NCBI RefSeq assembly: GCF_012971745.1 | Contig: NZ_CP048834.1 | Span: forward strand, 620,001 to 684,000 | DNA: 64,000 nucleotides | Source: Starkeya sp. ORNL1 | Lineage (GTDB): Bacteria; Pseudomonadota; Alphaproteobacteria; Rhizobiales; Xanthobacteraceae | Direction of reading: 5' to 3' | In this document: piece after piece, positions 26,807 through 35,223 of the stretch | How positions within the stretch are numbered: position 1 is the first letter of the stretch | Layout of the letters: the number at the start of each line of letters is the position of its first letter | The notes under the pieces: model-generated | What the model saw: only the letters and a program-made list of their open reading frames with translations | The model's database searches: none | Told to the model about the DNA's origin: nothing | Translations under genes and position numbers: made by a program

Positions 26807-28032
26807 CCAGCGCCAGTGCCGATTTCGACGCCCAGCGTTTTGCCCTGGAGACGGAGTTCCTGAAAGCGCTGGTGCGGGTGCCGAGCGACAACCCGCCGGG
26901 CGACTGCGCGCCGCATGCCGAGGTCGCCGCGAAGCTGCTGGAAGAACTGGGCTTCACCGTCGAGCGCCATGTCGTCGCGGAGCCGTTCGTGAAGACCTAT
27001 GGCATGCGCTCGGTGGTGAACCTGGTGGTGCGCACCACGTTCGGCAGTGGCAAGGGACCGGTGATCGCGCTGAACGCCCATGGCGACGTGGTGCCGCCGG
27101 GCGAGGGCTGGACCTTCAATCCCTATGGCGCCGAGGAAAAGGGTGGGGCCATCTATGGCCGCGGCGCGGCGGTGTCGAAGTCGGACTTCGCCACCTACAC
27201 CTTCGCGCTGCTCGCGCTCAAGGAGCAGCCGGAAGGGCTCGACGGCAGGGTCGAGCTGCATTTCACCTATGACGAGGAGGCGGGCGGCTTTCTCGGGCCG
27301 AAATGGCTGCTGGAGCACGAGCTGACCAAGCCGGACTATGCGCTCTCCGCCGGCTTCTCCTATTCGGTGGTCATTGCCCATAATGGCGCGCTGCATCTCG
27401 AAATCGTGGTGCGCGGCAAGCAGGCCCATGCCGCGCTGCCGGAGACCGGCGCCGACGCGCTGGAGGCGGCGACCAGGATCCTCACTGCCATCTACGCGGA
27501 ACGCGCGCGGCTCTATGGCATCACCAGCGCGACGCCGGGCATCGGCTCCCCCAAGATCACCGTCGGCCTGATCTCCGGCGGCATCAACACGAATGTGGTG
27601 CCGGACCGCATCGTCATGCGCGTCGACCGCCGGCTGACGCCGGAAGAGGACGGCCTTGCCGTCGAGGCGGCGCTCACCACGCTGATCGAACGGGCGGTGG
27701 CGGATCGCCCCGGTATCGAGGTCGAGTGCCGGCGCATCATCCTCGCCGAGCCGCTGCGCACGCTGCCGGGCACCGAACGCCTGGTCGAGGCGATCCAGAA
27801 GCACGCCACCGAGGTGCTCGGCGTGACGCCGCCGGCGACCGCGGTACCGCTCTATACCGATGCCCGTCATTACACGGCGCAGGGCATTCCGACGGTGCTC
27901 TATGGCGCCGGCCCTCGTACCATTCTCGAGGCCAACGCCCACGCCGCCGATGAGCATGTGCGCCTCGATGATCTCAAGGCCGCGACCATCATCGTCGAAC
28001 GAGCGCTGCGGGACCTGCTCAAGGCACGGTGA
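26803..28032 (+). CDS. M20/ArgE-DapE-family metallohydrolase
   Basis: A 409-residue enzyme of the M20 peptidase/deacylase family. The metal site comprises NAHGDVVPPG (H93, D95), YGRGAAVSKSDFATY with a bridging Asp, and YDEEAGG (E158/E159). SGGINTNVVPD and YTDARHYTAQGIP are typical of ArgE/DapE-like proteins. It starts with GTG inside the stop of the preceding M20 gene (GTGA overlap), so the two hydrolases are translationally coupled and probably act in succession. The substrate is not known. Confidence 0.88.
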   Translation: MTSASADFDAQRFALETEFLKALVRVPSDNPPGDCAPHAEVAAKLLEELGFTVERHVVAEPFVKTYGMRSVVNLVVRTTFGSGKGPVIALNAHGDVVPPGEGWTFNPYGAEEKGGAIYGRGAAVSKSDFATYTFALLALKEQPEGLDGRVELHFTYDEEAGGFLGPKWLLEHELTKPDYALSAGFSYSVVIAHNGALHLEIVVRGKQAHAALPETGADALEAATRILTAIYAERARLYGITSATPGIGSPKITVGLISGGINTNVVPDRIVMRVDRRLTPEEDGLAVEAALTTLIERAVADRPGIEVECRRIILAEPLRTLPGTERLVEAIQKHATEVLGVTPPATAVPLYTDARHYTAQGIPTVLYGAGPRTILEANAHAADEHVRLDDLKAATIIVERALRDLLKAR

Positions 28033-28056
28033 TCGCGGACGCCAGGAGACCAAGCC

Positions 28057-28827
28057 ATGACGGCGTTCTGGCAATGGCTGGTGCCGCAGCCGGTGTGGGT
28101 GATCCTGCTGGTGGTCGGCGCCATCCCGATCATCACTGGTCTTGCGGTCTATGTCCTTGCCCTCTCGGCGCCGGTGGTGCGGTGGGTGAAGCCGCAGGAG
28201 ATCGCCCCGCCTTATCTCGGTGCCGTCACCCTGCTGTTCGCGCTGTTTGCATCGCTGATGATGGGCGACATCTGGCACCGGGAGACGCGGGTCGGCGAGA
28301 TCGTCCAGGAGGAAGCGCGGAGCCTGCGCGCCGCGCTCGACATCGCCGCGGTGTGCGGGGCGCCGTGCGATGATGCGCGCGATGCGACCTATGGCTATGC
28401 GCGCCTGCTCGCCAACCAGGAGTGGAGGCGCAGCTGGGTCCATCTGAGCCCATTGGCCGATGCCGGCCTCGACCGGCTCTTGTCGTCGCTGAAGACGATC
28501 AACACCGACAATGCGGCGCGCACCAGCCTGCTGACCCAGCATCAGCAATTGCGGCGGCTGCGCAGCGAGCGCTACGGCATCATGAATTTCGACATGGCGC
28601 CGCACCGCTGGAACATGCTCATCATGCTCGGCGTGCTGACACAGCTTGTCCTTGCCTCGGTGCATGTCGGCCGCCGCGTGGCGCTGACCGTGGTGCTCGG
28701 CCTGTTCACCGCCGCCTTCGTGGTGACGCTGGTCTACATGGCCGAGTTGGCGTGGCCGGCCGCAGACGCAACCGTCATCTCGCCGGAGGATCTCCACTAC
28801 ATCCTGCTGGTGCCGAACGGAAGCTGA
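28057..28827 (+). CDS. Membrane protein, DUF4239 (bestrophin-like) type
   Basis: A 256-residue integral membrane protein with two hydrophobic segments near the N terminus, a soluble central part of about 100 residues, and two segments near the C terminus. This layout and RETRVGEIVQEEARSLRAAL resemble the DUF4239/bestrophin-like family of unknown function. The ATG has an AGGAGA site. It follows the M20 pair by 24 bases and is probably the last gene of that operon. Confidence 0.7.
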   Translation: MTAFWQWLVPQPVWVILLVVGAIPIITGLAVYVLALSAPVVRWVKPQEIAPPYLGAVTLLFALFASLMMGDIWHRETRVGEIVQEEARSLRAALDIAAVCGAPCDDARDATYGYARLLANQEWRRSWVHLSPLADAGLDRLLSSLKTINTDNAARTSLLTQHQQLRRLRSERYGIMNFDMAPHRWNMLIMLGVLTQLVLASVHVGRRVALTVVLGLFTAAFVVTLVYMAELAWPAADATVISPEDLHYILLVPNGS

Positions 28828-28832
28828 GTTGA

Positions 28833-28946
28833 ACCACGTCATCCTGAGGTGCCGCGAAGCGGCCTCGAAGGATGCTCGTCCCCGAAGACCGCCATCTGCT
28901 TCAGCATCCTTCGAGGCTCGCTGCGCTCTCGCCTCGGGATGACGTC
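28833..28946. repeat. Family A repeat pair, head to head
   Basis: The forward copy is at about 28833-28876 (ACGTCATCCTGAGG...CGAAGGATGCT). The inverted copy is at 28899-28946 (AGCATCCTTCGAGG...GGGATGACGTC). It follows the stop of the DUF4239-type gene and could form a long hairpin that ends the transporter operon mRNA. Confidence 0.9.
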
Positions 28947-29040
28947 GAGCAGGCTTGTCACCAAACTGCAAACGATTGCATAATGCGTGTGCCGCCCGCG
29001 CAAGACGGGCGCCGATGCCACGCAGAGGAAGCGCACGCCA

Positions 29041-29988
29041 ATGAACGATGCCACCATCGCGGCGTCTGCCGCCGCATTCCGTTCGGATCCGGAGCATGTC
29101 GCGGTCACCGAGCCAGTCGCCGGCTCCGACCGGCCGGTCCATCTCATCTATGTCGAAATGCGCGACGGCCTCTATGCGCCCATCGGACTGCGCGTGCCAG
29201 CCGGGCAGGGGCCGTTCCCGTTGGTGCTGTTTGCTTCCGGCAATGGCGGCGGCGGCATGCGAATGATCCGCGATTTCACCCATAACCAGAGCTGGACGCA
29301 GGAGCGGTTCCTCGATGCCGGCTATGCGGTTGCCTGGACGCGCTATCGTGCCGAGGTGGACTACGCCTATGACCGGGTGGGGCCACTGGTCGAGGACATA
29401 AGGCAAGGGCGGCAGCTGCTGAACCGCGGGCCGCTGGAATATGAGGATCTCATCTCCATCGCCGAATACGCCAAGACGCTGCCCTTCATCGATCCGGAGC
29501 GCATCGGCTACATGGGCATGAGCCATGGCGGCGAGATGGCGCTGAAGATCGCCTCAGAATACCGCGGCATCCGGGCGATGATCGCCAGCGAGCCCGCCTC
29601 GCACGAATTCGTCCGGCTGCGGCCGGATACCACGGCGCATATCGACCCACGCACCGGCCTGCTCAATGTCGAGAAGATGCTGATGCGCGATCCGGCCAAG
29701 GTGCGGGCGCGGATCACCGAGGATGTGGCGCAGGCCCGCGTTGCACCGATCGCGACGCCGATCCTGGTGCAGGGCCGCGACAGCGACGAATTGCAGGGCA
29801 TTTTCCGCGTCAGCTACGACCTGCTCGCCGAGGCGGGGAAGGACGCGCGCTGGAAGTCCTACGACCATGACGTGCACGGCTTCGTCTATGTGAAGCGCAA
29901 CGCGGCTGGCGTCTATGAACCCGACCCGGTGCAGACCGAGGCGGTGGGGGATTCGATCGCGTTTTTCGACGAGTATCTGAAAGGGTAG
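29041..29988 (+). CDS. Alpha/beta hydrolase (prolyl-oligopeptidase/dienelactone-hydrolase-like)
   Basis: A 315-residue serine hydrolase. The nucleophile elbow is GMSHGG (Ser161), the oxyanion region is FASGNGGGG, and YDHDVHGF near the C terminus carries the probable catalytic His. ILVQGRDSDE is the usual acid-bearing segment. No signal peptide is present, so it is cytoplasmic. The ATG at 29041 has an AGAGGAAG site. The substrate is unknown; the gene stands alone between two repeat pairs. Confidence 0.85.
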   Translation: MNDATIAASAAAFRSDPEHVAVTEPVAGSDRPVHLIYVEMRDGLYAPIGLRVPAGQGPFPLVLFASGNGGGGMRMIRDFTHNQSWTQERFLDAGYAVAWTRYRAEVDYAYDRVGPLVEDIRQGRQLLNRGPLEYEDLISIAEYAKTLPFIDPERIGYMGMSHGGEMALKIASEYRGIRAMIASEPASHEFVRLRPDTTAHIDPRTGLLNVEKMLMRDPAKVRARITEDVAQARVAPIATPILVQGRDSDELQGIFRVSYDLLAEAGKDARWKSYDHDVHGFVYVKRNAAGVYEPDPVQTEAVGDSIAFFDEYLKG

Positions 29989-29990
29989 AT

Positions 29991-30114
29991 CACCACGTCA
30001 TCCTGAGGTGCGAGCTTGAGCGAGCCTCGAGGGATGCTGAAACAGGACAACGATCATCTGCCACGAATATCCTTCGAGGCTCGGGCTTTGCCCGAGCACC
30101 TCAGGATGACGTTG
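29991..30114. repeat. Family A repeat pair at a convergent junction
   Basis: A forward copy (ACGTCATCCTGAGGTGCGAG..., about 29991-30044) and an inverted copy (ATCCTTCGAGG...CTCAGGATGACG, about 30069-30111) fill the gap between the hydrolase (+) and rimO (-). The inverted copy has an inner hairpin, CTCGGGCTTTGCCCGAG. Confidence 0.9.
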
Positions 30115-30135
30115 CTTGTTTACCGCGAGCGCTGA

Positions 30136-31494
30136 TCAGAACCCGACGGCGGTGCCGTGCAGGTCATAGGCGTCGGCGCGCTCGATCTTTACGGTGGCGA
30201 TCTCGCCGACGCGGAGCGGACGGCGCGCGGCGACATGCACCACGCCGTCGATCTCCGGGGCGTCAGCCTTCGAGCGGCCGATGGCCACCGTCGGGCCGAC
30301 GCTGTCGATGATGACCTGCTGGCGGGTGCCGACCTTGCGCTTGAGGCGGCGGGCGCTGACGCGCTGCTGCGTCGCCATGAAGCGATCCCAGCGCTCCTGC
30401 TTCACCTCGTCCGGCACCGCATCGCCGAGGTCATTGGCGGGTGCGCCGCGGACCGGCTCATATTTGAAGCAGCCGACGCGATCGAGCTCGGCCTCGTCGA
30501 GGAAGTCGATAAGTTCCTGGAACTCGGCCTCGGTCTCGCCGGGGAAGCCGACGATGAAGGTTGAGCGCAGCGTCAGGTCCGGGCAGGCCTCGCGCCATGC
30601 CTTGATGCGCGCCAGCGTCTTCTCCTGCGCCGCCGGGCGCTTCATGCGCTTTAGCACGGTGGGGGAGGAGTGCTGGAACGGGATGTCCAGATAGGGAAGG
30701 ATCACCCCGTCCGCCATCAGCCCGATCACTTCGTCGACATGCGGGTAGGGGTAGACATAGTGCATGCGCACCCACGCGCCGAGCGTGCCGAGCTCGCGGG
30801 CCAGATCGAGGAAGCGGGCGCGGACCTCACGATCCCTCCACTTGCTCTCGGCATATTTCAGATCGACGCCATAGGCCGAGGTGTCCTGCGAGATGACGAG
30901 GAGTTCCTTCACCCCGGCGGCGACCAGCTTCTCGGCCTCGCGCAGTACGTCGCCGGCCGGCCGGCTGACCAGGTCGCCGCGCAGCTTGGGGATGATGCAG
31001 AAGGTGCACCGATTGTTGCAACCTTCTGAAATCTTTAGATAAGCGTAGTGGCGGGGCGTGAGCTTCACGCCCTGCGGCGGCACCAGATCGAGGAACGGGT
31101 CGTGCTGCGGCGGCACCGCGATGTGCACCGCGTCCAGCACGCTTTCATATTGCTGGGGGCCGGTGATGGCGAGCACGCTGGGGTGCACGTCGCGGATCTG
31201 CTCCGGTTCGGCGCCCATGCAGCCGGTGACGATGACCTTGCCGTTCTCCTTGAGTGCGTCGCCGATGGCGGCGAGGCTTTCCGCCTTGGCGCTGTCCAGG
31301 AAGCCGCAGGTATTGACGATGACGAGGTCGGCGCCCTCGTGCTGCCGCGAGAGCTCATAGCCCTCGGCGCGCAGTCGCGTGACGATGCGCTCGCTGTCGA
31401 CCAGCGCCTTGGGGCAGCCGAGCGAAACGAAGGAGATGCGCGGCGCCGCACCGGGCGCGGCAATAGGGGCGTCCAGCGACGCGGCGTCGGCCAT
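30136..31494 (-). CDS. rimO: Ribosomal protein S12 methylthiotransferase RimO
   Basis: A 452-residue radical-SAM enzyme that methylthiolates the conserved Asp of ribosomal protein S12. The N-terminal UPF0004 domain carries three Cys of the auxiliary Fe-S cluster (C27, C63, C92). The radical-SAM motif is CNNRCTFC (C159, C163, C166). A C-terminal TRAM domain of about 70 residues ends the protein. [13 protein letters not shown] distinguishes RimO from MiaB. The length is normal and the gene is monocistronic. Confidence 0.96.
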   Translation of the reverse strand: MADAASLDAPIAAPGAAPRISFVSLGCPKALVDSERIVTRLRAEGYELSRQHEGADLVIVNTCGFLDSAKAESLAAIGDALKENGKVIVTGCMGAEPEQIRDVHPSVLAITGPQQYESVLDAVHIAVPPQHDPFLDLVPPQGVKLTPRHYAYLKISEGCNNRCTFCIIPKLRGDLVSRPAGDVLREAEKLVAAGVKELLVISQDTSAYGVDLKYAESKWRDREVRARFLDLARELGTLGAWVRMHYVYPYPHVDEVIGLMADGVILPYLDIPFQHSSPTVLKRMKRPAAQEKTLARIKAWREACPDLTLRSTFIVGFPGETEAEFQELIDFLDEAELDRVGCFKYEPVRGAPANDLGDAVPDEVKQERWDRFMATQQRVSARRLKRKVGTRQQVIIDSVGPTVAIGRSKADAPEIDGVVHVAARRPLRVGEIATVKIERADAYDLHGTAVGF

Positions 31495-31586
31495 GATGGA
31501 TCGGGGCTCGGAATTTCAGGATCGCGAGCCGTTACGGCACAGCGCCCCGCGCGTCAACTCCCGGCCGCCCTACGATGCCGTGAGCG

Positions 31587-31913
31587 TCAGGCCGCTCGGT
31601 CGGTCGCCTGCTCGATCACAGCGTCGAACAGTTCGAGTTCGGGATGGCCGAGATAGAGCGGCTTGTTGCCGCCGGCGGAGCGGTGGGCGGCGCGGAAGGC
31701 TTCCGAGCGGGTCCAGGCTTCGAAGTCGGCGCGTGAGTTCCAGATGCTGTGCGAGGCGTAGAGCGTGTGGTCGTCCTTTGCGGGGCCGCGGAGCAGGCTG
31801 AATGCCTTGAAGCCCGGCACCTGCGCCAGATAGCTGTCGCGCTCGCGCCAGACGCGTTCGAACTCCTCCTCGGAGCCGCGGACGACCTTGAAGCGGTTCA
31901 TGGCGAGGAACAT
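31587..31913 (-). CDS. ABM-domain (antibiotic biosynthesis monooxygenase / heme-oxygenase-like) protein
   Basis: A 108-residue ferredoxin-like-fold protein. MNRFKVVRGSEEEFERVWRERDSYL, shown here as FKVVRGSEEEFERVWRER, and YASHSIWNSRADFEAW follow the ABM pattern, and the GxxEEFE/VPGF arrangement recalls heme-degrading HmoA/IsdG-type proteins. No catalytic residue proves heme cleavage. The ATG at 31913 has an AAGGGAG site. The gene stands alone about 90 bases upstream of the rimO start region. Confidence 0.82.
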   Translation of the reverse strand: MFLAMNRFKVVRGSEEEFERVWRERDSYLAQVPGFKAFSLLRGPAKDDHTLYASHSIWNSRADFEAWTRSEAFRAAHRSAGGNKPLYLGHPELELFDAVIEQATDRAA

Positions 31914-32034
31914 CGGCGTCTCCCTTGCGTGTCGGGGCCGAGTCTCGCCGAGCCGGGCGGCGAGGGCAAGGCGACCTTTCGTCAGACGAAGAGGGCGGCT
32001 CACGCCGCCCTCGTCTCAATTGCACATCCAGTGC

Positions 32035-32180
32035 GACGTCATCCTGAGCCGCGAGCTCAGCGAGCCTCGAAGGATGCCCATCCCCGATGACCGCCCTCTG
32101 CTTCAACATCCTTCGAGGCTCTGGCTGCGCCCGAGCACCCCGCGGTTGGCCATTGGCCAACCGCTAGGGATGACGTGGTT
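32035..32180. repeat. Family A repeat pair, one copy interrupted by an extra palindrome
   Basis: The forward copy is at about 32036-32079. The inverted copy starts at about 32101 and ends in GGGATGACGTGG. Between CGAGCACC and GGGATGACG the usual TCA is replaced by about 28 bases centred on GCGGTTGGCCATTGGCCAAC, part of a near-perfect palindrome at about 32142-32164. The arrangement suggests a small insertion or a variant repeat. Confidence 0.85.
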
Positions 32181-32199
32181 CATTCAGAGGAGACCGATC

Positions 32200-32769
32200 T
32201 CACTTCAGCTTGCCGACATCGATGCCGAGGGTGATGGCGCCGATCGCCTTGCCCTTGTCGGAGATGGTGACGCTGACCTGCGAGATCTTCTTGCCACCGT
32301 CATCCTCGGCCTTGTCGACGAAGATCGAACCAGGGCCGGCGCCATAGGATTTCTGCCACTTGGCCTCGTCGGCCTGCCAGAAGTCCGAGGTGCCGTCGGT
32401 CTGGCCGACATTGAGGCCGCGATCGTCCATGACGAAGGCTTCGGTGATGACGCCGCCGGACGCTTCCTTCTTCTTGGTGAGGAAGGCGGCGAGCGGGTTC
32501 TTCATGGTGCTGTCGAGCAGTTCCGGCTTCTTCGCCACCCAATCCTTGTCGAGCTGGTCGATCTCGGTCTGCATCAGCTTGGCATGCGCCTTGTTGGACG
32601 CCTCCACCGCTTTGATGACGACCGGGTCGCTGAGCCAGGACTCGACGTGCTTCTTCACATATTCGGTTGCCGGCTTCACATGGGCCATCTCGTCCTGCGC
32701 CAGCGCCGGGACCGCGCCCACGGCGAAGGCAGCCACCGCAAGGGCGGCGATCTTGGTGCAAATGCTCAT
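32200..32769 (-). CDS. Secreted Cache-like (PDC sensor-type) protein
   Basis: A 189-residue periplasmic protein with a Sec signal ending at PALAQ. The C-terminal half (FVMDDRGLNVGQTDGTSDFWQADEAKW, shown here as VMDDRGLNVGQTDGTSDFW, then SVTISDKGKAIGAITLGIDV) resembles the ligand domain of Cache/PDC chemoreceptors and kinases. There is no membrane anchor or output domain, so it may be a free sensor or binding subunit. The helical N-terminal half is Lys-rich. A good RBS (GGAGGAAA) precedes the ATG. Its partner is not evident locally. Confidence 0.75.
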   Translation of the reverse strand: MSICTKIAALAVAAFAVGAVPALAQDEMAHVKPATEYVKKHVESWLSDPVVIKAVEASNKAHAKLMQTEIDQLDKDWVAKKPELLDSTMKNPLAAFLTKKKEASGGVITEAFVMDDRGLNVGQTDGTSDFWQADEAKWQKSYGAGPGSIFVDKAEDDGGKKISQVSVTISDKGKAIGAITLGIDVGKLK

Positions 32770-33421
32770 TTCGTTTCCTCCGGACGGTCGTTCAATCGCC
32801 GCCTGAAGGTGAGCCTAGCACAAGACCCGAACTATAAATCAAGAGCTTCGACCGCATTCATCTTCATTGCCTTGCGGAATGCCGGCTCTTAAACATATTG
32901 CACCTGCGAACATCTGTAGTCGTTGTCAAGTTTTTCATAATATATGATGAAATCAACATTGATCGTCGATGCCGCACTCGGCCTGTGGGGTATCGCATCT
33001 GCGATATATTCACGCATTCGGCCAACCCGCCGTTCAATTCGACTTCCGCAAACGCCCGCTGTGGTTGCGGTGTTCTGCCATGCTAACGGAAACGCCGCCG
33101 GGAAATCTCAACACTGGTATGCAGAATGTAATGTATGACCCACGGTATTTTTGATTTGCATCGCCTCCGGCTGACGAAATTGTCACAGCGGCCGAAAAAA
33201 TTGCATCATGAATTCGCCTCACGAGAAGGTGTTTAACCCAGGTAGCCGCTGGCCGCTGCGGTGTGGCGAAAGAGGAAGGCGCGCGGCGGACTTTCTGTCA
33301 TCATCCGCTGGCACAATGACTGCCATCAACAAGTGCTGCCCGATCGCGCGGCTCCGGCCCCTGCGCGTCGCCACGGGAAAAAACGAACGGGTCGCACCCG
33401 ACAGGGAGAGGTTCAACGCCA
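32770..33421. other. 652-base intergenic region, no convincing gene
   Basis: This stretch is richer in A and T than its surroundings, most clearly at 32880-32950 and 33110-33220. Several short open frames occur, but none has a usable start, codon pattern or recognisable product. It presumably carries the promoters of the secreted Cache-like gene (-) and the DUF982-like gene (+). An untranslated RNA cannot be excluded; no terminator-type hairpin with a T run was seen. Confidence 0.5.
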
Positions 33422-33694
33422 ATGAAAAGCATCGACATCAGCCGCCACACAGATTTCCGTCCGCAGCCCGTGCAGATTCGTGTCGGGAGTGAGGACATCG
33501 AAGTCCGGTCGCTGAATTGCGCCATCGACCTGATTCGTTCGCTGCGCCATGACCGGCTCGGCAATTATGCCGAGATGCTGCTCGTGCAACTCGAAGCTGC
33601 CCGCGAGCCCGAACAGCAGGCGAAAGCCTGGACCGCGTTCCGCACCTGGTCGACAGCGTGCGGGCTCGATGCCCAAATCGCGCGGGCGGCCTGA
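33422..33694 (+). CDS. Small cytoplasmic protein, DUF982-like
   Basis: A 90-residue protein. The pattern PVQIRVGSEDIEVRSLNCAIDLI followed by a helix with L..QLEAAREPEQQAKAWTAFRTW, here abbreviated, resembles the DUF982 proteins abundant in Hyphomicrobiales: a short beta segment, a central helix, then an Ala-rich helix with an AF motif. The match is by eye and moderate. A GGGAGAGG site lies in front of the ATG. Function is unknown. Confidence 0.65.
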   Translation: MKSIDISRHTDFRPQPVQIRVGSEDIEVRSLNCAIDLIRSLRHDRLGNYAEMLLVQLEAAREPEQQAKAWTAFRTWSTACGLDAQIARAA

Positions 33695-33899
33695 ACACCT
33701 GATATTGCTGAAGAACGGAACGCGCCGTCCTCCCGGAAGGGAAGGGCGGCGTTGCCGTTTTGCGACTTCGCGCCGGTATCGCGCCGCCGGCATCCCGTTG
33801 CCGACGCATGGCAGCCTCGCAACGTTACAATGACAGGACGTTAGCAGTCGGACGCAGGATCGGTTATGTCTGCCGCGGGGCTTCGACGACGGGGATAAT

Positions 33900-34811
33900 G
33901 TGAAGCGCGTCATTCTTGCACTTGCGGCGCTCATCGGAACCGGTGCGCCCTCGAGCGCCCAGAGCCCTGCGCCGCAGCCCACGCCCTGGGGAAACTTTGA
34001 CTGGTCGCAAGTCGCCGCGCCGCGCGTGACGCTGCCGCAAAGCGTCGTCCCGTTGCAGCCGACGATTCCCGGCAGCGTGGCGGCGCCGCCCGCGGCCCCG
34101 TCGCCCGCGCGCACGCCCGTCGTCCGCGCACCTGCCGTGCAGGCTCCTCCCGTCCAGCCGCCCGCATCGCGCCAGGCGGCCCGGCCAGGCGCGTCGCAAT
34201 CGACGACGCAATCCGCGCGGACGGCCGCACCGACCACGCCGCGCCGCGCACGCACGGTGGCCGCCGCTCCCGTCGAGGACAAGGACCCGCCCCAGCCGGT
34301 CCCAGCGGCTCCGGTAGAGCCACCGCTTGCCATCCTGCTGGACGGGCTCGGCATTTATGTCCAGCAGGACTATGTCGGCGTCTCGGCGCTGGCGCGACCG
34401 CTGCAGCAGCAGGGCTACCGCACCATCGTCGACAATCATTTCATGCGCAATGTGCAGGGGCAGGTACCGGCCATCATCATCGGCCATTCGATGGGTGGCC
34501 AGTCGGCACTGAGGCTGGCGCGCCAGATCGTGCAGGCCGGCTATCCGGCGCCCGATGTCATCACCATCGACGCCGCTCCCTTGCCGTCGCCATGCGCGGT
34601 GCCACGCTGCACGAACATCTTCAGCCCCGGCTTTCCCCAGGTCGTCGGCGCGCAGAACATCTCCGCCTGGGACCACGGCGCCTATCTGGTCAGTCACGCC
34701 ATGCTGGCCAGCAATCCGGCGATCCAGCGCATGGTGCTGCAGTACACCGCAAGCCTTATCGCACAGCGCAATGGCGCGCGGGTCGCGGCGCAACGTTCAT
34801 CCAACGACTGA
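33900..34811 (+). CDS. Exported lipase-like alpha/beta hydrolase with disordered linker
   Basis: A 303-residue protein with a Sec signal ending near SSAQ, then about 110 residues rich in Pro, Ala, Gln and Arg, probably disordered, then a compact alpha/beta domain. IIIGHSMGGQSAL is the nucleophile elbow, preceded by LLDGLGIYVQQDY and followed by VITIDAAPLPSP and AWDHGAYLVSH, which may supply the acid and the His. The domain is short for a lipase. The start is GTG at 33900 with GGGGAT upstream. The linker could span peptidoglycan or bind it. It is followed four bases later by another small gene. Confidence 0.7.
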   Translation: MKRVILALAALIGTGAPSSAQSPAPQPTPWGNFDWSQVAAPRVTLPQSVVPLQPTIPGSVAAPPAAPSPARTPVVRAPAVQAPPVQPPASRQAARPGASQSTTQSARTAAPTTPRRARTVAAAPVEDKDPPQPVPAAPVEPPLAILLDGLGIYVQQDYVGVSALARPLQQQGYRTIVDNHFMRNVQGQVPAIIIGHSMGGQSALRLARQIVQAGYPAPDVITIDAAPLPSPCAVPRCTNIFSPGFPQVVGAQNISAWDHGAYLVSHAMLASNPAIQRMVLQYTASLIAQRNGARVAAQRSSND

Positions 34812-34815
34812 TCCG

Positions 34816-35130
34816 GTGTTCCGCGCCAATGCCCTGGTACTTGGCGGCGCCACCACCTATCTGCTGCTCAGTCCTGCTGAGCTTACCGTGGTGCCGACAA
34901 TGCAGAGAATGGCGAGCGAGCTCGTTCAATGGTTCGAGGCGAACGGCCTCAATCCCGCCGACTATCGTGTGCGTATCGAGGCCAAGAGCATCGCCGCGCA
35001 GCGTGACCTGCTGAAGCACTTCGTCGAGCAGGTGGAGCCGGCCATGACGCCTGCCGCCGCCAGCCACCTCAAGCCGAAGCTTGAGGGCATCGAGATCAGC
35101 GTCGAAGGACCGTTGCCGCACTTCCGCTGA
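34816..35130 (+). CDS. Hypothetical protein, co-transcribed with the lipase-like gene
   Basis: About 104 residues if translation begins at the GTG at 34816, four bases after the preceding stop; the frame is open further upstream inside the neighbour, so the start is uncertain. The N-terminal part LVLGGATTYLLL is hydrophobic and could be a signal or anchor. The remainder is amphipathic with ADYRVRIEAKSIAAQRDLLKH and ends in GPLPHFR. No family was recognised. Close spacing suggests it acts with the exported hydrolase. Confidence 0.55.
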   Translation: MFRANALVLGGATTYLLLSPAELTVVPTMQRMASELVQWFEANGLNPADYRVRIEAKSIAAQRDLLKHFVEQVEPAMTPAAASHLKPKLEGIEISVEGPLPHFR

Positions 35131-35223
35131 CGAGCGGCGCCAAGAGACCTTTGCCAATCAATGCTTTCGCCACGGCACGTGCCGTGGCATGAAACAGCGA
35201 AGCCTCGCTCCCCAAAGGACCCA

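Noticed and set aside
26533..29526. Open frame of nearly 1000 codons on the minus strand
   Set aside because: It runs antisense to two M20 hydrolase genes and the membrane protein gene; composition is His/Arg/Gly-rich as expected for the complement of high-GC coding sequence, and no family is recognisable.
32898..33222. Several short open frames in the 652-base gap
   Set aside because: They overlap each other in different frames, lack ribosome-binding sites and show no recognisable product.
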